64,000 nucleotides of DNA, from assembly GCA_031551755.1 (NCBI GenBank), contig JAVBNE010000012.1, positions 149,557-213,556 of the forward strand. The letters run 5' to 3'. Positions 9,405 through 17,854 of the stretch are shown piece after piece (positions within the stretch are counted from its first letter, which is position 1; each line of letters opens with the position of its first letter). Origin of the DNA: JAVBMU01 sp031551755. GTDB lineage: Bacteria; Actinomycetota; Actinomycetes; Actinomycetales; Cellulomonadaceae. The position numbers and the translations under genes are program-made. The notes under the pieces are model-generated. The model did not search any database and was not told where the DNA came from. It saw only the letters and a list, made by a program, of their open reading frames with translations.

Positions 9405-11858
9405 ATGGCGCGTAAGACCTCCACGCCGGCCGACCCGAACGAGGCCACCGGAACGATCATCGACATCGATGTCGCCACGGAGATGAAGGGGTCGTTCCTG
9501 GAGTACGCGTATTCGGTGATCTACTCCCGCGCGCTTCCCGATGCGCGGGACGGGCTCAAACCCGTGCAGCGGCGCATCCTCTTCCAGATGTCGGACATGG
9601 GACTGCGGCCGGACCGGCCGTATGTGAAGTCTGCCCGGGTGGTCGGCGACGTCATGGGCAAGCTCCACCCCCACGGGGACACCGCCATCTACGACGCGTT
9701 GGTCCGGTTGGCCCAGCCCTTCTCGCTGCGGTTGCCGTTGGTCGATGGCCACGGGAACTTCGGCTCCCTCGACGACGGCCCGGCCGCCCCCCGGTACACC
9801 GAGGCGCGCCTCGCGCCGTCCGCGATGGCGATGACCACGGGGTTGGACGAGGACGTCGTGGATTTCGTCCCCAACTACGACAACAAGCTCCTGCAACCCG
9901 AGGTGCTGCCCGCCGCAATCCCGAACCTGCTGGTCAACGGCGCTGCTGGGATCGCGGTCGGTATGGCCACCAACATGGCGCCGCACAACCTCGTAGAGGT
10001 GATCGCCGCCGCGCGGCACCTGCTCTCCCACCCCGACGCCGACCTGGAAGCGTTGCTGCGCTTCATCCCGGGGCCGGACCTGCCCACGGGCGGGAAGATC
10101 GTCGGCCTCGACGGCATCCGGGATGCCTACCGCACGGGCCGTGGCACGTTCCGTACCCGGGCCACGGCACGGGTCGAGAAGGTCACCGCTCGCCGCCAGG
10201 GCATCGTCATCACCGAGCTACCGTATCTGGTCGGTCCCGAGAAGGTGATCGAGAAGATCGCCGAGGGGGTCAAGTCCAAGAAGATCCAAGGCGTCACCGC
10301 GGCCACTGACCTCACCGACCGGGAACACGGCGTGCGGCTGATGATCGAGATCCGCACCGGTTTCAACCCCGAGGCCGTGCTCGAACAGCTCTACCGCTAC
10401 ACCCCGCTGGAGGACTCCTTCGGGATCAACAACGTCGCGCTCGTCGGCGGCCAGCCCCGGACGCTCGGGTTGCGGGAACTGCTGACCGTCTGGGTCGATC
10501 ACCGCATCGACGTCACGCGCCGGCGCTCGGAGTACCGCCTGCGCAAGCGCTCCGAACGGTTGCACCTGGTCGAAGGGCTGCTGTTGGCCATCGTCGATAT
10601 CGACGAGGTCATCCAGGTCATTCGGTCCTCCGACGACGCTCGCGCGGCCCATGCCCGGTTGCGGACGGTCTTCGACCTGTCGGATCCGCAGGCGGAGTAC
10701 ATCCTCGAACTCCAGCTGCGCCGGCTGACGAAGTTCTCCCGGATCGAACTGGAGAAAGAGCAGACCGAACTCGCCAAGCAGATCGCGGACCTCAAGGAGA
10801 TCCTGAGCGACGACGCGAAGCTACGCGCCCTGGTTTCCCGCGAGATGGCCGACGTCGCCAAGACCTATGGCACACCCCGGCGCACCGTCTTGCTGGAGTC
10901 GGCCGGGGTATCGGCGACGGCGGCACCCGCCGCGGCCATCCCGCTGCAGGTCGAGGACACTCCGTGCTGGGTGCTGATGTCGGCCGACGGGTTGGTGGCC
11001 CGCACGAGCGACGACACCGAACCCGCGGTGAACGGCCCCCGGCTGGCGCACGACGTGCTCCGCGCCTGGGTACCGGCGACTGCCCGTGGGGATGTCGGTC
11101 TGGTGACCAGCGCCGGCCGCATGGTCCGGGTCTCCGTGCTTGACCTGCCGACCATTCCCCCGACCGACGGCGTCCCGAGCTTGTCCGGTGGTGCCCCGAT
11201 CGCTGAGGTAGTGGCGTTGGAGGCCGGCGAAACGGCCGTCTCGATCACCTCCCTGGACTCCGACGCCGTGCCGTTGGCGCTGGGCACCGCCCAAGGCGTC
11301 ATCAAGCGGGTCACCCCCGGCGACGTCCCGGCCAACCGCGACTCCTGGGAGGTGATCGGCCTCAAGGAGGGCGACACCGTGGTCGGGGCCGCGCCTGCGC
11401 CGGATGACGACGAGATCGTGCTGGTCAGCTCCGATGCGAACCTCCTGCATTTCGCGGCCTCAGCGGTACGGCCGCAGGGCAGGGCCGCAGGCGGCATGGC
11501 CGGGATGCGGTTGGCGGCCGGTCAACGGGTCGTCTTCGCCGGGGTCGTCTCGGCGGATACGCGCGACCTGACCACGGTGGTGACGATCGCGGGCTCGGCC
11601 GACGCGTTGCCGGGCACGCAGGCAGGCTCAGCGAAGGTGACACCCTATGAGCTGTACCCCGGCAAGGGCCGGGCGACGGGCGGTGTGCGGGCGCAACGGT
11701 TCTTGAAGGGCGAGGACACGCTGCTGTTGGCCTGGGTTGGGCGAGCACCGGCACGTGCCGCGGGATCCGGTGGCCAACCGCTGGAGCTGCCTGCTCTGGA
11801 CCAGCGCCGGGACGGTTCCGGGTCGCCACTGTCGGCGCCGGTGGCCGTGATCGGTTAA
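9405..11858 (+). CDS. parC: DNA topoisomerase IV subunit A
   Basis: Breaks and rejoins duplex DNA; with ParE it decatenates daughter chromosomes and removes supercoils. The product has 817 residues. The catalytic Tyr is at about 131 in AAPRYTEAR, and the quinolone-determining segment reads HPHGDTAIYDAL, with Thr at the position usually Ser. A coiled-coil breakage/reunion domain follows, and then a degenerate beta-pinwheel from about residue 510. I call it ParC rather than GyrA because no QRRGGKG-type GyrA box is visible, and because parE lies in the same window with a matching locus in Streptomyces. The start is an ATG; the 169-base gap to the divergent Pat-like gene holds both promoters. Confidence 0.9.
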   Translation: MARKTSTPADPNEATGTIIDIDVATEMKGSFLEYAYSVIYSRALPDARDGLKPVQRRILFQMSDMGLRPDRPYVKSARVVGDVMGKLHPHGDTAIYDALVRLAQPFSLRLPLVDGHGNFGSLDDGPAAPRYTEARLAPSAMAMTTGLDEDVVDFVPNYDNKLLQPEVLPAAIPNLLVNGAAGIAVGMATNMAPHNLVEVIAAARHLLSHPDADLEALLRFIPGPDLPTGGKIVGLDGIRDAYRTGRGTFRTRATARVEKVTARRQGIVITELPYLVGPEKVIEKIAEGVKSKKIQGVTAATDLTDREHGVRLMIEIRTGFNPEAVLEQLYRYTPLEDSFGINNVALVGGQPRTLGLRELLTVWVDHRIDVTRRRSEYRLRKRSERLHLVEGLLLAIVDIDEVIQVIRSSDDARAAHARLRTVFDLSDPQAEYILELQLRRLTKFSRIELEKEQTELAKQIADLKEILSDDAKLRALVSREMADVAKTYGTPRRTVLLESAGVSATAAPAAAIPLQVEDTPCWVLMSADGLVARTSDDTEPAVNGPRLAHDVLRAWVPATARGDVGLVTSAGRMVRVSVLDLPTIPPTDGVPSLSGGAPIAEVVALEAGETAVSITSLDSDAVPLALGTAQGVIKRVTPGDVPANRDSWEVIGLKEGDTVVGAAPAPDDDEIVLVSSDANLLHFAASAVRPQGRAAGGMAGMRLAAGQRVVFAGVVSADTRDLTTVVTIAGSADALPGTQAGSAKVTPYELYPGKGRATGGVRAQRFLKGEDTLLLAWVGRAPARAAGSGGQPLELPALDQRRDGSGSPLSAPVAVIG

Positions 11859-11891
11859 CGGAGCCCGCAGGTCGACCACGCAGCCGTCAGG

Positions 11892-12326
11892 TCAACCGCC
11901 TCGGCGCGCCTCAGTCCATGGGTCCACCAGCGGCAATCCGCTGAGTTCGAAGTCCCTGGTGTTCCGAGTCGCCAGCCGTGCACCGTGTGCGAGGCAGATC
12001 GCTGCGATCTGACCGTCGGCCGCGGAGACCCTCCGACCCGCCGACTCACCTGCAGCCGCGAGTAGGCCGAAGCGCCGGGCGGCAGCAGTGCCGTACGGCA
12101 GAACCCGACCGGCGAAGAGGCGCTCCACCGCATCGTCGACGGCGTCCGCGATGGCTGCACGCCGTCGCCCTTGCCGCAGGCGAGCGACGCCATATGCCAA
12201 CTCACCCACGGACACGGCCGTCAGGTAAACATCCGGCTTTGGTTGACGGTCCAACCACTCGACCACGCGAGCATCGGGTTGGCGCCGAATGACTTCCAAG
12301 ACGACGTTCGTGTCCAACACGATCAT
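11892..12326 (-). CDS. PIN-domain toxin ribonuclease (VapC/FitB family)
   Basis: Predicted Mg2+-dependent RNase toxin of 144 residues. The PIN acidic residues are in place: D5 in VLDTNVV, E42 in VGELAYG, D104 in AADGQIAA and D125 in ATRNTRDF. The last two segments match the FitB/VapC consensus closely. It overlaps the upstream antitoxin gene as ATGA, so the two are translationally coupled. It converges with parC, 34 bases away. The RNA target is not predictable. Confidence 0.88.
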   Translation of the reverse strand: MIVLDTNVVLEVIRRQPDARVVEWLDRQPKPDVYLTAVSVGELAYGVARLRQGRRRAAIADAVDDAVERLFAGRVLPYGTAAARRFGLLAAAGESAGRRVSAADGQIAAICLAHGARLATRNTRDFELSGLPLVDPWTEARRGG

Positions 12327-12571
12327 TCGTCGAAGTCCACGTAGACAGCGGGTTCATCCCGGCGAGGCAGCGCCAGGTCCACGTCGAGCCCGGCGAAGCG
12401 TTCCCGCAGAAGGGTTCCGAGGCCGGGTCCGACGTCCTCGCCAGGGTCGGCGACCGCGGCAGCGAGCGTCTCCCTGATCTCCTGTTCCATGGAGCGTCCG
12501 TGCTGAGCAGCCCGAACCCGCAGACGGTCCCGCACCGAGTCATCAAGTCCCCGAACAGTCACTGTGGCCAT
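12323..12571 (-). CDS. Ribbon-helix-helix antitoxin (FitA/VapB family)
   Basis: An 82-residue antitoxin. The N-terminal 45 residues form a ribbon-helix-helix DNA-binding domain (VTVRGLDDSVRDRLRVRAA, then GRSMEQEIRETL). The acidic, Pro-containing C-terminal tail (about 46-82) would wrap the toxin's active site. The start ATG has a very strong GGAGGTGATC ribosome binding site. Directly upstream lie GCTAGC repeats that are likely the autoregulatory operator. It is the first gene of a two-gene operon. Confidence 0.88.
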   Translation of the reverse strand: MATVTVRGLDDSVRDRLRVRAAQHGRSMEQEIRETLAAAVADPGEDVGPGLGTLLRERFAGLDVDLALPRRDEPAVYVDFDE

Positions 12572-12584
12572 GTTCGATCACCTC

Positions 12585-12601
12585 CGCTAGCAATGCTAGC
12601 A
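12585..12601 (-). promoter_or_regulatory. Candidate FitA/VapB operator (paired GCTAGC)
   Basis: Two copies of the self-complementary hexamer GCTAGC (12586-12591 and 12595-12600), separated by three bases, lie between the antitoxin ribosome binding site and the upstream DNA. The second copy is the palindrome TGCTAGCA. Ribbon-helix-helix antitoxins autorepress by binding such short repeats, and the FitAB half-site of Neisseria has a similar TGCTATCA form. The role is inferred. Confidence 0.45.
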
Positions 12602-12632
12602 GTGACAGCGCGCAAGGCTGGCAGCGTCACGG

Positions 12633-13349
12633 CTAGGTGTGGTTAACGCTCTGGCAGTGGCGCGCCACGGCCTCGGCGAGCAGGGCCTGCGCGACGATGT
12701 AGGTCGCCATCACCCAAAACCCGGAGAGCGGCGGGTCCACCACCTCGAAGGCTCGCAGCGCGATCAGCGCATCCGAGACGATGAAGAGCGCCCCGCCGAT
12801 GCCCGCGACCCGACCCAACCCTGTGGCGAGCAACGCCATGATGGTCAGGCACGCCCCGTAGATGATCATCGGGCCGAGCAGCCCACCAGCTCCCGGCGCA
12901 CAGGCGACTACCAGCCCGACGAAGACGCCCCCGTACCCAACCAACGCCCAGGGGCGGGTCGCCAGGCTCGTGCGACGCAGCGGCCAGAACGCCACGATGT
13001 AGGCGACCTGAGCCAAGGCGAAGAAGCCCATCATGACCAGGAAGGCGGCGTCGGAGCCCACGAGGTCGGGCGCAAAGTCCCCCAGCCAGGACAACCCGAG
13101 CCCCAGGACGGCGAACCGGACCAGCCGGGTCCGCGGCGTCGGCACCGCGAACCAGAGGGACAGCGCGAGAAGCGGCATCAGGAGCCACTGGCTCGCATTG
13201 GCGACCTGGGCGGCAGCGCCATCCGGCCAGGCCGCATCCGCGAGGTTCGCGGCCACATTGACGACCGCGACCCCGACAAAGGCCCAGAAGGCGAGGCGAG
13301 AAACAGGAGTTCGCGTGAGTGCGGGCGCGCGCGAGGTCGTGTCGGTCAC
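12633..13349 (-). CDS. Lysoplasmalogenase-family (YhhN/TMEM86) membrane protein
   Basis: A 238-residue polytopic membrane protein with about eight hydrophobic segments. Family hallmarks are the first polar-in-membrane motif LGLSWLGDFAPD (about residues 83-94) and the second, LFIVSDALIALRAF, near residue 190. Members hydrolyse the vinyl-ether bond of lysoplasmalogens, though many bacterial members are untested. It sits between two toxin-antitoxin loci and runs in the same direction as both, 9 bases after the upstream PIN toxin gene, so it may be read from that locus's transcript. Confidence 0.75.
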   Translation of the reverse strand: MTDTTSRAPALTRTPVSRLAFWAFVGVAVVNVAANLADAAWPDGAAAQVANASQWLLMPLLALSLWFAVPTPRTRLVRFAVLGLGLSWLGDFAPDLVGSDAAFLVMMGFFALAQVAYIVAFWPLRRTSLATRPWALVGYGGVFVGLVVACAPGAGGLLGPMIIYGACLTIMALLATGLGRVAGIGGALFIVSDALIALRAFEVVDPPLSGFWVMATYIVAQALLAEAVARHCQSVNHT

Positions 13350-13358
13350 GGCGGGAGT

Positions 13359-13769
13359 CTACGGTCGAGCGGGGGCCGCTTGCCTATCGCGGGTGGGCTC
13401 GATCACCGTGATGAAATCGTCGAAGATACGAAAGTCGGCCACGTTCGCTGTCATGACGGCGACGCCATGCCGGTGGGCCTGCGCCGCGATGAGTGCGTCC
13501 TTGCTCCGAACGCGAGCCCCTGATGCGCGCGCGCCTGCGGCCACGATGCCGTACGACCGGGTGGACTCGAGATCGAACTCGATCCATTCCAGGGTGGCAT
13601 CCAACATATAGAGCCGGCGCATTCTCTCGGCTCCAAGCCCTGACGTGGGCGCAGCGACGATACCGAACTCGAGTTCCGCGCGGGACAAGATGCTTGCCGC
13701 GTATGTCTCTTCCGGATCCAACCGGTAGAGGTTGAGATCGACCAATACGTTGGTGTCCAGCAGAATCAC
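13359..13769 (-). CDS. PIN-domain toxin ribonuclease (VapC type)
   Basis: A 136-residue PIN protein. Acidic residues are D5 in LLDTNVLVD, E32/E34 in SRAELEFG, D91 in RSKDALIAA and D112 in TANVADF, as expected for a VapC toxin. I use the GTG at 13769, preceded by GGGAGA and overlapping the antitoxin stop as GTGA. A longer reading upstream would run across the antitoxin gene in another frame and is not credible. The overlap implies coupled translation. Confidence 0.87.
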   Translation of the reverse strand: MILLDTNVLVDLNLYRLDPEETYAASILSRAELEFGIVAAPTSGLGAERMRRLYMLDATLEWIEFDLESTRSYGIVAAGARASGARVRSKDALIAAQAHRHGVAVMTANVADFRIFDDFITVIEPTRDRQAAPARP

Positions 13770-14041
13770 TGCTTCTCCCAGGGGTCGCGAGGCTCGTCGT
13801 CCTCCGCATAGAGATCGTCCAGTTGGCGCCGCAGGTTGTCGACGTTCTCTGCACTCATGGCAGGAAGCTGCATCAACACTGCCCCCTTCACCCAACGTTG
13901 GGGTCCGGGACGATCCGGCACCAAGCTGACCCCTGTTGGGTTTCCGTGGGAGGTCACTTCTACGGGCTCGCCACCGTCCAGGACGCTACGCACCACGGCC
14001 TGAGGGTTCTGCTTGAGTTCGCGCGTGCCTACGGTCTTCAT
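13766..14041 (-). CDS. Phd/YefM-family antitoxin
   Basis: A 91-residue antitoxin. Its N-terminus (TVGTRELKQNPQAVVRSV, then DGGEPVEVTSHGNPTGVSLVP) is the Phd/YefM dimerisation and DNA-binding fold. The C-terminal part, with repeated acidic residues, is the toxin-neutralising tail. It neutralises the PIN toxin encoded immediately downstream. A perfect 9-base inverted repeat lies about 20 bases upstream of the start and is the probable operator. Confidence 0.87.
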   Translation of the reverse strand: MKTVGTRELKQNPQAVVRSVLDGGEPVEVTSHGNPTGVSLVPDRPGPQRWVKGAVLMQLPAMSAENVDNLRRQLDDLYAEDDEPRDPWEKQ

Positions 14042-14059
14042 GTCCCCATCCTACGAAGC

Positions 14060-14079
14060 ATGTAGACGCACGTCTACAT
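14060..14079 (-). promoter_or_regulatory. Candidate Phd-family operator (perfect inverted repeat)
   Basis: ATGTAGACG-CA-CGTCTACAT, two 9-base arms with a two-base spacer, lies 18 bases upstream of the antitoxin ATG. Phd/YefM proteins bind short palindromes overlapping their own promoters and repress them, with the toxin as co-repressor. The sequence symmetry is observed; the role is inferred. Confidence 0.55.
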
Positions 14080-14155
14080 CTCTCCATCAGTCGGAGCGTC
14101 GTCGCCCGCCCCCATCCATTCCTCGGCCGACGCCGCGCACTCACGTCCCGCTCGT

Positions 14156-14167
14156 TAGGCTCCCCCC
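14156..14167 (+). promoter_or_regulatory. Leaderless-type promoter -10 box of metH
   Basis: TAGGCT (14156-14161) then six C-rich bases and the ATG of metH. No Shine-Dalgarno and no room for a cobalamin riboswitch in a leader: the transcript should start at or beside the ATG. Confidence 0.55.
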
Positions 14168-17100
14168 ATGCCTTCTGTGCTGACTCCCCCGATGCGTTCC
14201 GCCGCCCTAACCGAGGCTCTGCGTACCCGTGTCGTGGTGGCCGACGGCGCGATGGGCACCATGATCCAGGCGCTGGAGCCGGAGCTGGCGGATTTCGAGG
14301 GACATGAGGGCTGCAACGAGATCCTGAACGTCACCCGTCCCGACGTCGTCGCGGCGGTGCATGACGCCTACCTGGAGGTCGGCGTCGATGCGATCGAGAC
14401 GAACACCTTCGGTGCCAACTGGTCGAACCTCTCGGATTACGGCATCGACGACCGGATCGAGGAGTTAGCCGAGGCTGGGGCCCGGATCGCGCGTGAGCGG
14501 GCCGACGCCTTCAGCACCGCCGAGCAGCCCCGCTGGGTGTTGGGGTCGATGGGACCGGGCACCAAGCTGCCGAGCCTGGGCCACGTCACCTACGCCTTCC
14601 TGAAGGAGACCTTCGCCCGCCAGGTAACCGGGTTGTTGGCGGGCGGCGTCGATGCCCTGCTGATCGAAACCTGCCAGGACCTGTTGCAGGCCAAGGCCGC
14701 CGTGAACGGTGCGCGCGAAGCCATGACCACCGCTGGTCGCGAAGTGCCGGTGATCGTGCACGTCACGGTCGAAACCACCGGCACCATGCTGATGGGCACG
14801 GAGATCGGCGCCGCACTGACCACATTGCAGTCACTGCGGGTCGATGCGATCGGCCTGAACTGTGCGACAGGTCCGGACCTGATGAGCGAGCACCTGCGGT
14901 ACTTGTCGCAGCACTCCGAGGTGCCCGTGACCTGCATGCCGAACGCCGGGCTGCCCGTACTCGGCCCGAATGGCGCGACCTATCCCCTAACTCCCGCGGA
15001 GCTGGCTGCCGCGCACTCCCAGTTCGTCGGCGAGTTCGGCCTCGGGCTGGTCGGCGGTTGTTGCGGGACGACGCCGGAGCATCTGCGCGCCGTCGTCCGA
15101 GCCGTCCGGGGGCGTGCGGTGATCACCCGCGAGCCTGAACGGTTGAACGGTGTCGCGAGCCTGTACTCCCCCACGGAGCTGCGGCAGGACACCTCGTTCT
15201 TGGCGATCGGTGAACGCACGAATGCCAATGGTTCCAAGGCGTTCCGCGAAGCGATGATCGCTGGTGAGTGGGAGGAATGCGTCGAGATCGCCCGCGCCCA
15301 GACCCGCTCCGGGGCGCACCTGCTCGATGTCTGCGTGGACTACGTCGGGCGTGATGGCGTCGCCGACGTCCGCGAGGTCGTGTCCCGGCTGGCCAGCGCC
15401 TCGACCCTGCCCCTGGTGATCGACTCCACCGAACCGGAGATCATCCGGGCCGGTCTGGAGCTGATCGGCGGCCGGGCAGTCGTCAACTCGGTGAACTTCG
15501 AGGACGGCGACGGACCGGGTTCGCGGATCTCGCGCATCATGCCGTTGGTGGTCGAACACGGGGCGGCCGTGGTCGCCCTGACGATCGACGAAGACGGCCA
15601 GGCCCGCACGACCGCCACCAAGGTCGCGGTGGCGGCGCGGCTCATCGACACCCTGGTGGAGCCGTGGGGAATGCGGCTCGACGACATCATCGTCGACACC
15701 CTGACCTTCCCCGTCGCGACCGGGCAGGAGGAGACCCGCCGGGATGCCATCGAGACCATCGAGGCCATCCGTGAACTCAACCAGCGATACCCGGGAGTGC
15801 ACACGACCCTCGGCGTCTCCAATGTGTCCTTCGGGCTCAACCCGGCCGCGCGGACCGTGCTGAACTCGGTCTTCCTGCATGAGGCGACGCAGGCCGGCCT
15901 GGACTCCGCGATCGTGCATGCCGCGAAGATCGTGCCGTTGGCCAGCATCCCGGACGATCAGCGGCAGGCTGCCCTCGACCTGATCTGGGACCGCCGCACC
16001 TTCGAGGACGGCGAATGCACGCACGACCCACTCGCGCACATGCTGGAGCTGTTCGCCGGGGTGGATGTCGCCGCGCTGAAGGACGCCCGCGCGGCCGAGC
16101 TCGCCGCACTGCCGGTGGGCCCGCGTCTGGAACGGCGGATCATCGACGGCGAACGCAAGGGCCTGGAGTCGGATCTCGACGAGGCGCTGGCCAGCGGGAT
16201 CACAGCCCTGGATATCGTGAACGAACACTTGTTGGCGGGCATGAAGACCGTCGGCGAACTCTTCGGTTCCGGGCAGATGCAGCTGCCTTTCGTGCTCCAG
16301 TCGGCTGAGGTGATGAAGTCGGCGGTGGCCCTGCTGGAGCCACACATGGAACGATCCGACGAGGCCGGCAAGGGCACGATCGTGCTCGCCACCGTGCGCG
16401 GCGATGTGCACGACATCGGGAAGAACCTCGTCGACATCATCTTGACGAATAACAGCTACACCGTGGTGAACATCGGCATCAAACAGTCGATCGGCGCCAT
16501 GATCGAGGCTGCTGAGGAACACCAGGCCGATGTGATCGGGATGTCCGGGCTGCTCGTGAAGTCCACGGTGGTGATGCGGGAGAACCTGGCCGAGTTGTCA
16601 TCGCGTGGGCTCGCGAAGCGCTGGCCGGTGCTGCTCGGCGGAGCCGCGCTGACGAGGACCTACGTCGAGGACGACCTGGCCGGGGAGTTCGACGGTGTGG
16701 TCCGGTACGCGCGGGACGCCTTCGAGGGGTTGGCCCTGATGGAACCGCTGGTGCGGATCGCCCGAGGTGAGTCGCCCGACGCCGTGGGGTTGCCGCCGCT
16801 GAAGAAGCGCCGCCACGCGGTCACCACGGTGACCCAGACGGCCGATGCCGACCTACCTGCGCGGTCCGATGTTGCCGTGGACAACCCGGTGCCGGTACCG
16901 CCGTTCTGGGGGACGCGGATCGTCAAGGGGGTGCCGTTGGCGGAGTACGTCGCATTCCTCGACGAGCGCGCGACGTTCATGGGTCAGTGGGGGCTGAAGC
17001 CGGGGCGGGGCGGTGCCTCGGGCGGCGCGGCGGGCGATGGCGCGGGTGGCCCGGCGGGTGCCGCGCGCGGCGCCGGGGCGAACGGCGACCCAGCGGCGCC

Positions 17101-17812
17101 CGGCGCTGGGGCTTCGTATGAGGAACTGGTCGAGACTGAGGGGCGGCCACGGCTCGCCGCCTGGCTGGAACGGTTGCGGACCGAACACATCGTGGACCCT
17201 GCCGTGATCTACGGGTACTTCCCGGCATGGTCGGAGGGCAACGATGTGGTGATCGCCCACCACGACGGGCCCGACGGCGGCAGTGGTGGCGAGCCTGGGA
17301 CGGAGCGGCTGCGGTTCACCTTCCCCCGGCAGCGCCGCGACCGTCACCTGTGCTTGGCGGACTTCATCCGGCCCCGTGAGTGGGTCGAGGCGGAGGGCCG
17401 GTTCGATGTACTGCCGGTGCAGCTGGTGACGATGGGGTCGACTGTTGACGCCCACACCGCCGCGCTCTATGCGGCGAATCAGTACCGGGAGTACATGGAG
17501 TTGCACGGGTTGACGGTGCAGCTCACGGAGGCGCTCGCGGAGATGTGGCACGGACGTCTCCGAGCCGAGTTGGGGTTCGCCGATCAAGACCCAGCGGACA
17601 TGGCCGGTGTGTTCAAGCTCGAGTACCGGGGGGCACGGTTCTCCTTGGGGTACCCCGCCTGCCCCGAGATGGAGGATCGGCGCAAGGTGGTCGAGCTACT
17701 ACGGCCGGAGCGTGTTGGCGTGATGCTGTCGGAGGAGTTGCAGCTTCACCCGGAACAGTCGACGGACGCCTTCGTCTTCCACCACCCGGAGGCGAAGTAC
17801 TTCTCGGTGTGA
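14168..17812 (+). CDS. metH: Cobalamin-dependent methionine synthase
   Basis: Transfers the methyl group of 5-methyltetrahydrofolate to homocysteine through methylcobalamin. The 1214-residue protein has the full four-module order. The homocysteine domain has zinc Cys C232 in GLNCATGP and C298/C299 in GGCCGTTPEHL. A pterin-binding domain follows (about 345-620, starting near AIGERTNANGSKAF). The cobalamin cap and Rossmann modules (about 650-880) have the axial His748 in DVHDIGKNLV. The C-terminal reactivation domain (about 905-1214) includes RPERVGVMLSEE near the end. A Gly/Ala-rich low-complexity insert of about 40 residues (940-980) sits inside or before the activation domain and is unusual. 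Length is normal for the family. The gene stands alone. Confidence 0.96.
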   Translation: MPSVLTPPMRSAALTEALRTRVVVADGAMGTMIQALEPELADFEGHEGCNEILNVTRPDVVAAVHDAYLEVGVDAIETNTFGANWSNLSDYGIDDRIEELAEAGARIARERADAFSTAEQPRWVLGSMGPGTKLPSLGHVTYAFLKETFARQVTGLLAGGVDALLIETCQDLLQAKAAVNGAREAMTTAGREVPVIVHVTVETTGTMLMGTEIGAALTTLQSLRVDAIGLNCATGPDLMSEHLRYLSQHSEVPVTCMPNAGLPVLGPNGATYPLTPAELAAAHSQFVGEFGLGLVGGCCGTTPEHLRAVVRAVRGRAVITREPERLNGVASLYSPTELRQDTSFLAIGERTNANGSKAFREAMIAGEWEECVEIARAQTRSGAHLLDVCVDYVGRDGVADVREVVSRLASASTLPLVIDSTEPEIIRAGLELIGGRAVVNSVNFEDGDGPGSRISRIMPLVVEHGAAVVALTIDEDGQARTTATKVAVAARLIDTLVEPWGMRLDDIIVDTLTFPVATGQEETRRDAIETIEAIRELNQRYPGVHTTLGVSNVSFGLNPAARTVLNSVFLHEATQAGLDSAIVHAAKIVPLASIPDDQRQAALDLIWDRRTFEDGECTHDPLAHMLELFAGVDVAALKDARAAELAALPVGPRLERRIIDGERKGLESDLDEALASGITALDIVNEHLLAGMKTVGELFGSGQMQLPFVLQSAEVMKSAVALLEPHMERSDEAGKGTIVLATVRGDVHDIGKNLVDIILTNNSYTVVNIGIKQSIGAMIEAAEEHQADVIGMSGLLVKSTVVMRENLAELSSRGLAKRWPVLLGGAALTRTYVEDDLAGEFDGVVRYARDAFEGLALMEPLVRIARGESPDAVGLPPLKKRRHAVTTVTQTADADLPARSDVAVDNPVPVPPFWGTRIVKGVPLAEYVAFLDERATFMGQWGLKPGRGGASGGAAGDGAGGPAGAARGAGANGDPAAPGAGASYEELVETEGRPRLAAWLERLRTEHIVDPAVIYGYFPAWSEGNDVVIAHHDGPDGGSGGEPGTERLRFTFPRQRRDRHLCLADFIRPREWVEAEGRFDVLPVQLVTMGSTVDAHTAALYAANQYREYMELHGLTVQLTEALAEMWHGRLRAELGFADQDPADMAGVFKLEYRGARFSLGYPACPEMEDRRKVVELLRPERVGVMLSEELQLHPEQSTDAFVFHHPEAKYFSV

Positions 17813-17854
17813 GTGCGGGGGCGCTCGGCAATATCCGCCCTTCCACCTTGATCG

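Noticed and set aside
9405..11858. Considered gyrA instead of parC
   Set aside because: No GyrA box was visible at the start of the C-terminal domain, and a ParE gene with matching synteny lies in the window.
14080..14167. Looked for a cobalamin or SAM riboswitch upstream of metH
   Set aside because: The gap is under 90 bases and the promoter box sits six bases from the start codon, leaving no leader for a riboswitch.
14987..16522. Long open frame on the - strand opposite metH
   Set aside because: Antisense of a clearly recognised gene; no start signal and no family resemblance.
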